Positions 39,645-43,145 of a DNA stretch of 43,145 nucleotides are shown here, piece after piece. How positions within the stretch are numbered: position 1 is the stretch's first letter; the number at the start of each line of letters is the position of its first letter. Location: the IMG/VR virus record IMGVR_UViG_3300030333_002164, positions 9,918 to 53,062 of that record. One strand, given 5' to 3'. Source of the stretch: a virus. A program made the translations under genes and the position numbers. The notes beneath the pieces are model-generated. The model ran no database searches. It was not told the DNA's origin and worked only from the letters and a program-made list of their open reading frames with translations.

Positions 39645-39875
39645 TTAGTTTGCTAGATTGTCAAGAACTGACTGGTCAATCTCTTGGACGTTTGTAACAT
39701 TTTTCAACCACTTATTTATGTGGCGAGATGTAGTTACTGACCAAAACTTGTTAGTTCTAACATAACCTTTCTCAGGCAAATATGCTGCAACTGGTGTTCT
39801 ATAACTGAAGAAGATTTGTGTTCCGTCGTTAATAGAAACCTCGTTCTGATTTGCTGCGATTGGTGTTAGTTTCAT
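39645..39875 (-). CDS. Small phage protein, 76 aa (TTSRHINKWL family)
   Basis: The product starts MKLTPIAANQNEVSI and contains SYRTPVAAYLPEKGYVRTNK then FWSVTTSRHINKWL. The pattern TPVA....G..RT.K.WS.TTSRHINKWL is familiar from small hypothetical proteins of T4-like cyanophages and other phages, but no activity is known to me. It has its own sigma70-like promoter (39908-39936) with a palindrome over the -10, a purine-rich ribosome site (AAGGAA), and a terminator just downstream, so it is probably a single-gene unit. Confidence 0.8.
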   Translation of the reverse strand: MKLTPIAANQNEVSINDGTQIFFSYRTPVAAYLPEKGYVRTNKFWSVTTSRHINKWLKNVTNVQEIDQSVLDNLAN

Positions 39876-39898
39876 GGGAATTAATTCCTTGATTGATT

Positions 39899-39913
39899 TA
39901 TACTAATAGTATA
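39899..39913. promoter_or_regulatory. 15-bp palindrome overlapping the -10 (possible operator)
   Basis: TATACTA-A-TAGTATA is a perfect 7-bp inverted repeat about one central base. It covers the TATACT -10 element of the promoter for the 76-aa gene, a position suited to a dimeric repressor. Its AT-rich make-up means it could also be chance. Confidence 0.4.
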
Positions 39914-39936
39914 GTATTAATCGGGGTTAATTACAA
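39908..39936 (-). promoter_or_regulatory. sigma70-like promoter for the 76-aa gene
   Basis: Minus strand TTGTAA (39936-39931), 17-bp spacer, TATACT (39913-39908). Both boxes are close to the host consensus and the spacing is ideal; the start codon lies 33 bases beyond the -10. This is the form of an early promoter read by host polymerase. Confidence 0.55.
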
Positions 39937-40005
39937 CCTAACTTGTGCCACTTTGTTGACTGTCACACCTTATGTAATAACAACCGTTATTCTCTTATGT
40001 ATTAC

Positions 40006-40203
40006 TTAAGGCGGTACATGTTCATCCTTAATTGTTAGATACCATCCAATCGATTTAATATAATCAAAGCATGAATATCTGGGCAATTCTTTATACCTTT
40101 CTCCCCTAGAGTTTCTAACACCGTCCATGTATAATTCAAGGTCAGTTACTGAATAAAACGTCCCATGAAGTTTTCCGTGTTCGTCTTCAATTAGATACTG
40201 CAT
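40006..40203 (-). CDS. Small protein of unknown function, 65 aa
   Basis: Soluble, aromatic-rich product (MQYLIEDEHGKLHGTFYSVT..., YIKSIGWYLTIKDEH). It overlaps the preceding gene by 17 bases in another frame, as seen elsewhere in this cluster. No family was recognised. The 130 bases downstream hold only the promoter of the 76-aa gene. Confidence 0.55.
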   Translation of the reverse strand: MQYLIEDEHGKLHGTFYSVTDLELYMDGVRNSRGERYKELPRYSCFDYIKSIGWYLTIKDEHVPP

Positions 40204-40393
40204 TTTCCACAGGGTTGTTAATAATTAGTGAAGAAAGTTTGTAAGGTATTTCTGAACCTCTTACAAGGTAATTATACCATAATTGTTTATAATCTGTCAA
40301 GTAAATCTGAATTCCTGGATATAACTTGACTTTCGGTAGATTGCGTGCTAAGAGTGTAACAAATACGAGATAAATTAGAGGCATATAAAACAC
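40187..40393 (-). CDS. Small protein with N-terminal membrane segment, 65-68 aa
   Basis: The longest form starts with GTG at 40393; an ATG three codons later (40384, MPLIYLVFVTLLARNLP) is the more likely start, though neither has a clear ribosome site. Residues 5-17 are hydrophobic and could form a short membrane anchor or signal-like helix, followed by a soluble tail rich in Tyr and Asn. No family was recognised. Confidence 0.5.
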   Translation of the reverse strand: MFYMPLIYLVFVTLLARNLPKVKLYPGIQIYLTDYKQLWYNYLVRGSEIPYKLSSLIINNPVENAVSN

Positions 40394-40420
40394 ACTAATA
40401 CATTTATATTACCATTTAAT

Positions 40421-40588
40421 TTATTCCACATAATCATCAAAGTTTTCCACATGGTTGTTAGAAACTGTCCATAATCTTCGTTTTCTAATTGTTTCCCACA
40501 TCATCACAGTTAGTTCCTTAAGTGTTATCCAAACGTAGTTAATCTGTTCAGATGTTGTTACTCCGCATTTATTATTTCTCTCTGTCAT
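40421..40588 (-). CDS. Small protein, 55 aa
   Basis: Frame from ATG 40588 to TAA 40423-40421. The product contains TSEQINYVWITLKELTVMMW and TIRKRRLWTVSNNHVENFDD, a probable helix pair with a basic patch. It overlaps the end of the 67-aa gene by 17 bases, the same overlap length as between the 40187 and 40006 genes. No family was recognised; the evidence is an open frame with coding-like composition and neat packing. Confidence 0.5.
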   Translation of the reverse strand: MTERNNKCGVTTSEQINYVWITLKELTVMMWETIRKRRLWTVSNNHVENFDDYVE

Positions 40589-40775
40589 AGTATATAATAC
40601 CTTTCCAATTCTCTCTATAAATTAATAAATTAGTCTCCTTATATCCATGTAAACTGTTACTATCTTCTCTGCGATTAAGACTCATAGTTATATATTCATC
40701 ACCTATAAAATTGACTTCTCCAGTATCATCTTGATAGGAAATCTTCTCTCCTTTGATAAACTTTGGATCGTGCAT
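40572..40775 (-). CDS. Small protein, 67 aa (GEVNFIGDEYITM type)
   Basis: Contains GEKISYQDDTGEVNFIGDEY then ITMSLN, then ETNLLIYRENWKGIIY. This strand-rich arrangement (a flexible loop, then V.FI.DEYIT, then L.Y...W) recurs in small hypothetical proteins of T4-like cyanophages. It looks like a small beta-barrel. No function is known to me, and no strong ribosome site was seen. Confidence 0.65.
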   Translation of the reverse strand: MHDPKFIKGEKISYQDDTGEVNFIGDEYITMSLNRREDSNSLHGYKETNLLIYRENWKGIIYYDREK

Positions 40776-40796
40776 ATTAGAATGATAAAATGTTAT

Positions 40797-41033
40797 TTAG
40801 ATGATTAAATTAGGTGGATTAGATTTACTATTAAAAGAGTAACCTTTACAGTAATCTTCTACATCTTCATCATAAATTGTAACTGGTTTGAGTAAATCTT
40901 CTTCGGAAAGATTCTGTAATTCAGTTAACAAATCAAGGTAAGTCATAGGGGTTCGTTGTAACTTTTGGTGACGTAATGTGTCGTAGTAATGTGTTAAGAT
41001 TGTCCAAGGAATTAATTGGAAATGTGTTGACAT
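40797..41033 (-). CDS. Small acidic protein, 78 aa
   Basis: The central part, MTYLDLLTELQNLSEEDLLK followed by PVTIYDEDVEDY, has the form of a small family common in cyanobacteria and their phages: helix, L..L..EDL..PVT.YD, acidic end. GAGGTGAT lies 4 bases before the ATG and supports this start, though the family-like part begins at residue 30. Function unknown. Confidence 0.65.
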   Translation of the reverse strand: MSTHFQLIPWTILTHYYDTLRHQKLQRTPMTYLDLLTELQNLSEEDLLKPVTIYDEDVEDYCKGYSFNSKSNPPNLII

Positions 41034-41044
41034 ATCACCTCATA

Positions 41045-41272
41045 TTATACTCCAGTATGTGATAACGATCCACCGTAATCTTGCTTATTAAATATACACG
41101 TTTTATATATCTTTAAGAGTAAATCATAATTAACTCCCTCCCAATCTTGCCACTCTGAAACATAATCAGCATTATCAAAATCGCCTGTTCCATCAACATA
41201 TTGTGGGCAAGATTGCAAATCATAATTATCATCTACCCAAAAGATTCTTCCAAAAGATTCACTTTTATACAT
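41045..41272 (-). CDS. Small acidic protein of unknown function, 75 aa
   Basis: Product begins MYKSESFGRIFWVDDNYDLQ and is rich in Asp, Tyr and Trp, with ADYVSEWQDWEGVNYDLLLK in the middle. GGAGG lies 9 bases before the ATG. The start abuts the stop of the 66-aa gene, indicating one transcript. No family was recognised. Confidence 0.65.
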   Translation of the reverse strand: MYKSESFGRIFWVDDNYDLQSCPQYVDGTGDFDNADYVSEWQDWEGVNYDLLLKIYKTCIFNKQDYGGSLSHTGV

Positions 41273-41473
41273 TTAAATTACCTCCTCTTCGTTATCACCG
41301 TAAAAGCGAGAATCTGGGAACTCACTTAACTTAATTGCTGCTAAAGTTGCGATCATAGTATATACTTTCTCACCACTAACTCGCTCTTCTCGGCAATAAT
41401 ATTCGACCATATCTTCAATTAGGTCAGTAACATCATTTGCTGTTTTTAATAATTCTGGTGATACATTAGACAT
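41273..41473 (-). CDS. Small helical protein, 66 aa
   Basis: Predicted mainly helical (ELLKTANDVTDLIEDMVEYY, then MIATLAAIKLSEFP), acidic at both ends. A GGAGG ribosome site lies 8 bases before the ATG. It overlaps the stop of the 86-aa gene by 8 bases. No family was recognised. Confidence 0.65.
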   Translation of the reverse strand: MSNVSPELLKTANDVTDLIEDMVEYYCREERVSGEKVYTMIATLAAIKLSEFPDSRFYGDNEEEVI

Positions 41474-41726
41474 GATAAGTAACCTCCGTTGATGATACGA
41501 ATTGTGGGCAATTTGTGTGATCTACGTTGTTATCAACGTACTTAAATGTATTAATTTTATCATACACTTCGTTGACAAATTTCTCAGTAGACATTATTCT
41601 TTTAGACATAGTTTGTCCCATAAATGTTAAGATCCTGAGAACTTTGTCGGGATGTTGTACATTATCCCATGTTTTTACAGGATAATAATCACATACCATG
41701 TGACCTTTTTTTGACTGTAGTTGCAT
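41466..41726 (-). CDS. Small protein of unknown function, 86 aa
   Basis: Soluble product with DYYPVKTWDNVQHPDKVLRI and STEKFVNEVYDKINTFKYVD, and single Cys residues near each end. GGAG 8 bases before the ATG supports the start. It follows a 44-aa frame by 2 bases. No family was recognised. Confidence 0.65.
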   Translation of the reverse strand: MQLQSKKGHMVCDYYPVKTWDNVQHPDKVLRILTFMGQTMSKRIMSTEKFVNEVYDKINTFKYVDNNVDHTNCPQFVSSTEVTYHV

Positions 41727-41728
41727 AA

Positions 41729-41863
41729 TTAAACTCCTTTTTTAGTGGATTTGGTTGTTACTTTTCCTGTTGTATTCTTCGGATAGTTTGTTAAGAAGTA
41801 ATACTTAATTACAGGGGTTGGATTTACTAATTGTTCGTAAATTGTAGGGGTCATGGTGAACAT
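41729..41863 (-). CDS. Small protein, 44 aa
   Basis: Frame from ATG 41863 (or ATG 41854) to TAA 41731-41729, encoding MFTMTPTIYEQLVNPTPVIK then YYFLTNYPKNTTGKV and a basic tail. It fills the gap between the terminator at 41884 and the 86-aa gene, and its 3' end carries that gene's ribosome site. No promoter was clear. Coding status is moderately likely. Confidence 0.45.
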   Translation of the reverse strand: MFTMTPTIYEQLVNPTPVIKYYFLTNYPKNTTGKVTTKSTKKGV

Positions 41864-41883
41864 TAGTGAGAATGATTAGGGAT

Positions 41884-41910
41884 AAAAAAATCGTGGCGAG
41901 ATCCACGATT
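41884..41910 (-). terminator. Rho-independent terminator after the 102-aa gene
   Basis: Minus strand AATCGTGG, 6-base loop, CCACGATT, then a run of T. The 8-bp stem is perfect and its poly-T is formed by bases 41884-41890. It is 16 bases after the 102-aa stop. Confidence 0.85.
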
Positions 41911-41914
41911 GATG

Positions 41915-41943
41915 CTTGCTATGTGTTAAACACCGATAGCAAG
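41915..41943 (-). other. Second hairpin spanning the stop of the 102-aa gene
   Basis: CTTGCTAT pairs with ATAGCAAG (8 bp), with an inner GTGT/ACAC pairing separated by a 2-base bulge. It sits directly upstream of the terminator and includes the stop codon. It may protect the mRNA 3' end or strengthen termination. Confidence 0.5.
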
Positions 41944-42234
41944 TAATAAATCTTTTAGATAGTCTTCTGCACAATCTTGTGCGTCATAGATGTTATCAAA
42001 AGAACCTAGATGCACCTCGGTGCCTATGATGCAACCTTTTGAATCGTCATAGTTCATAGACTTGACCTCAAAACGGTCTCCACCGTAGTGATAGATTGAA
42101 AGATTTGGATCGAGATCGTTTTGTCTACGATAAGTGTCGAACATGGAAGTGCGGACACCTAAAGACCACTCGAAACCTAGATAGTCATCTGTGAGATCGA
42201 TTGACTGTGAAAAAAGAGTTTTAGAATTTGACAT
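41926..42234 (-). CDS. Protein of unknown function, 102 aa
   Basis: Acidic, probably alpha/beta protein: SIDLTDDYLGFEWSLGVRTS at the front, IYHYGGDRFEV in the middle, DNIYDAQDCAEDYLKDLL at the end. It is flanked by its own sigma70-like promoter (42296-42324) and a strong terminator, so it appears to be a separately controlled unit. Codon use is richer in G/C than in neighbouring genes. No family was recognised. Confidence 0.7.
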   Translation of the reverse strand: MSNSKTLFSQSIDLTDDYLGFEWSLGVRTSMFDTYRRQNDLDPNLSIYHYGGDRFEVKSMNYDDSKGCIIGTEVHLGSFDNIYDAQDCAEDYLKDLLLAIGV

Positions 42235-42295
42235 AATTTTGAAATTAAATGTTTGTGCTTAACCAAGAAATTTGCCCTTTCTTGATTATGTACCT

Positions 42296-42324
42296 AGTAT
42301 CGCATAAAATGGGGCAAAAATCAA
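42296..42324 (-). promoter_or_regulatory. sigma70-like promoter for the 102-aa gene
   Basis: Minus strand TTGATT (42324-42319), 17-bp spacer, GATACT (42301-42296). About 60 bases of leader follow, which contain a 7-bp hairpin (CAAGAAA...TTTCTTG) near 42264-42284. Confidence 0.5.
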
Positions 42325-42344
42325 GCGACCTTGTACCTGTTTGT

Positions 42345-42533
42345 CTACTGGCACAAGTCCTCGAATTTCTGACGTGCGATTGATTCGATTGCCTCTAGAG
42401 TGCCTGATCCGTTAGGGTTTGACCAGCACAACTCGTTTAGTTGATCCTCAGTCAATTTGTTATGGACTCTGAACTCTTCCCATGCCTCGTCATGGCATGT
42501 TTCTAATAGTGCTTCGTGATGTAGTGATGACAT
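42345..42533 (-). CDS. Small acidic protein, 62 aa
   Basis: Helical product starting MSSLHHEALLETCHDEAWEE and ending AIESIARQKFEDLCQ, with TEDQLNELCW in between; three Cys and three His could bind metal, but no spacing matches a known finger. It has its own -10 (TATAAT at 42571-42566). No family was recognised. Confidence 0.65.
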   Translation of the reverse strand: MSSLHHEALLETCHDEAWEEFRVHNKLTEDQLNELCWSNPNGSGTLEAIESIARQKFEDLCQ

Positions 42534-42565
42534 TTTTAAAAATCCATTTGTTTTCTTATATCCTT

Positions 42566-42571
42566 ATTATA
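42566..42571 (-). promoter_or_regulatory. Perfect -10 box TATAAT before the 62-aa gene
   Basis: Minus strand TATAAT, 32 bases before the start codon. No good -35 box sits 16-18 bases upstream; that place holds a CCCCA/TGGGG inverted repeat (42584-42595), which may bind a phage activator or be chance. Confidence 0.4.
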
Positions 42572-42631
42572 GAGGATGGATTACCCCAAATGGGGAAAAT
42601 GTGTGACAGTTAGTAGACTGACCCTTTTCTC

Positions 42632-42823
42632 TTATACTTCCTCTCCTAATTTGTTGAACTCTTTGTTAAGAATAGGAACATATAATACACCATCATCTTT
42701 TAACATAGAGAGCATACTTTTAAACCATTTGTTGTTAATTTCATGCTGCTCTGGTGTTAAATTAGCAGTCACAATATTATCTCCTGATGTATCATTAACA
42801 AAGTAAGTTTCTGACCAATTCAT
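42632..42823 (-). CDS. Small protein, 63 aa
   Basis: I place the start at ATG 42823 (MNWSETYFVNDTSGDNIVTA) rather than an upstream ATG at 42853: GGAGG lies 7 bases before it, and the ATG overlaps the TGA stop of the preceding gene (ATGA), a standard coupled junction. The remainder (PEQHEINNKWFKSMLSMLKD, GVLYVPILNKEFNKLGEE) looks alpha/beta. No family was recognised. Confidence 0.65.
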   Translation of the reverse strand: MNWSETYFVNDTSGDNIVTANLTPEQHEINNKWFKSMLSMLKDDGVLYVPILNKEFNKLGEEV

Positions 42824-42990
42824 ACTATTTCCTCCACAGAATTGATGTCCCATTCTGATACATACTCATCTAATACTTCAAATGAGTTAATATCAGCATG
42901 TGCTAATTCTCTTGCTTCTTCCTCATTTTGTGCATCAACTTGTATAGTGAAATAGTTAACTTCTGCACATTCAATTAGGTATGATTTCAT
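42820..42990 (-). CDS. Small protein, 56 aa, DpnD/PcfM-like pattern
   Basis: Frame from ATG 42990 to TGA 42822-42820 with GGAGG 6 bases before the start. It encodes MKSYLIECAEVNYFTIQVDA, then QNEEEARELAHADI and a W-containing end. The strand, strand, A.NEEEA..LA helix, strand layout is that of small DpnD/PcfM-type proteins common in phages and plasmids; the assignment is tentative. Its stop overlaps the next ATG (ATGA). Confidence 0.6.
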   Translation of the reverse strand: MKSYLIECAEVNYFTIQVDAQNEEEARELAHADINSFEVLDEYVSEWDINSVEEIV

Positions 42991-42991
42991 G

Positions 42992-43144
42992 TTAACCTCC
43001 GTAAATTACTTCGTAAAGTTCATCTGTGGTGGCATTTTGAAACTTACTTTCGCCATACAATTTGATGTAATTACACATATCATTATAAGACCAATCATAA
43101 AGATGGTTATACTTATCAAGAAGAAATTGCGTATCTTCTTGTAA
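42992..43144 (-). CDS. C-terminal part of an unknown protein, N-terminus outside window
   Basis: Fifty codons are visible before TAA 42994-42992; the frame is open to the right edge. The product has DKYNHLYDWSYNDMCNYIKL and ends ATTDELYEVIYGG. The last codons carry the GGAGG ribosome site of the next gene, which starts 1 base after the stop, so they share an mRNA. Identity cannot be judged from this fragment. Confidence 0.55.
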   Translation of the reverse strand, partial: LQEDTQFLLDKYNHLYDWSYNDMCNYIKLYGESKFQNATTDELYEVIYGG

Positions 43145-43145
43145 C

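Noticed and set aside
40400-40408. TATAAATG on the minus strand as a late promoter for the 68-aa gene
   Set aside because: Only seven bases after the start codon region and within a cluster that shows host-type promoters; the spacing leaves almost no leader, so chance in AT-rich DNA is more likely.
42824-42853. Upstream start for the 63-aa gene at 42853
   Set aside because: It lies inside the preceding gene and lacks a ribosome site, whereas ATG 42823 has GGAGG and an ATGA overlap.

Overview
The window is about 43 kb of low-GC DNA in which every supported gene lies on the minus strand. Gene content points to a T4-like myovirus of marine cyanobacteria (a Prochlorococcus or Synechococcus phage). 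The evidence is T4-type baseplate genes (gp25, gp6, a gp7-like giant, gp8) in T4 order, T4-style late promoter motifs (CATAAATA / CTAAATA), a haem oxygenase gene (ho1, a bilin-synthesis gene carried by cyanophages), and long fibre-like virion proteins with GSGYT, YHYH and cupredoxin-like modules. No tRNA, CRISPR array, insertion sequence or integrase was seen.

Layout in the direction of transcription (high to low coordinates). (1) 43144-39645 is a cluster of small unknown proteins (44-102 aa), tightly packed and often overlapping, several with strong GGAGG ribosome sites. Host-type sigma70-like promoters and two Rho-independent terminators fit an early or middle gene region. (2) 39644-39433 is a non-coding junction with a terminator followed by two late promoter motifs. 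(3) 39432-34613 is a late operon: three small proteins (one AbrB-like), an 802-aa virion protein, a PAAR-like spike tip, a 48-aa basic peptide, ho1 and a minimal SET-domain protein. (4) 34613-1 is the baseplate wedge block: gp25, gp6, an 8,384-aa protein in the gp7 position, a 408-aa fibre-like protein, a 1,389-aa virion protein and gp8, which runs off the left edge only a few residues before its expected end.

The giant gene takes up 58% of the window. It keeps three short blocks that resemble the C-terminal third of T4 gp7, but thousands of residues separate them. These hold GSGYT repeats, a YHYH domain, a probable beta-propeller, two LamG-like domains, and an array of about 22 repeats with a YPR signature. 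The most interesting points are this expanded gp7-like protein, copper-type ligand sets (H...C-x2-H-x2-M) in two neighbouring virion proteins, a cupredoxin-like domain nested inside a YHYH domain, and a metabolic gene plus a SET gene embedded in the baseplate operon. All functional calls come from reading motifs and remembered families; no database search was run.
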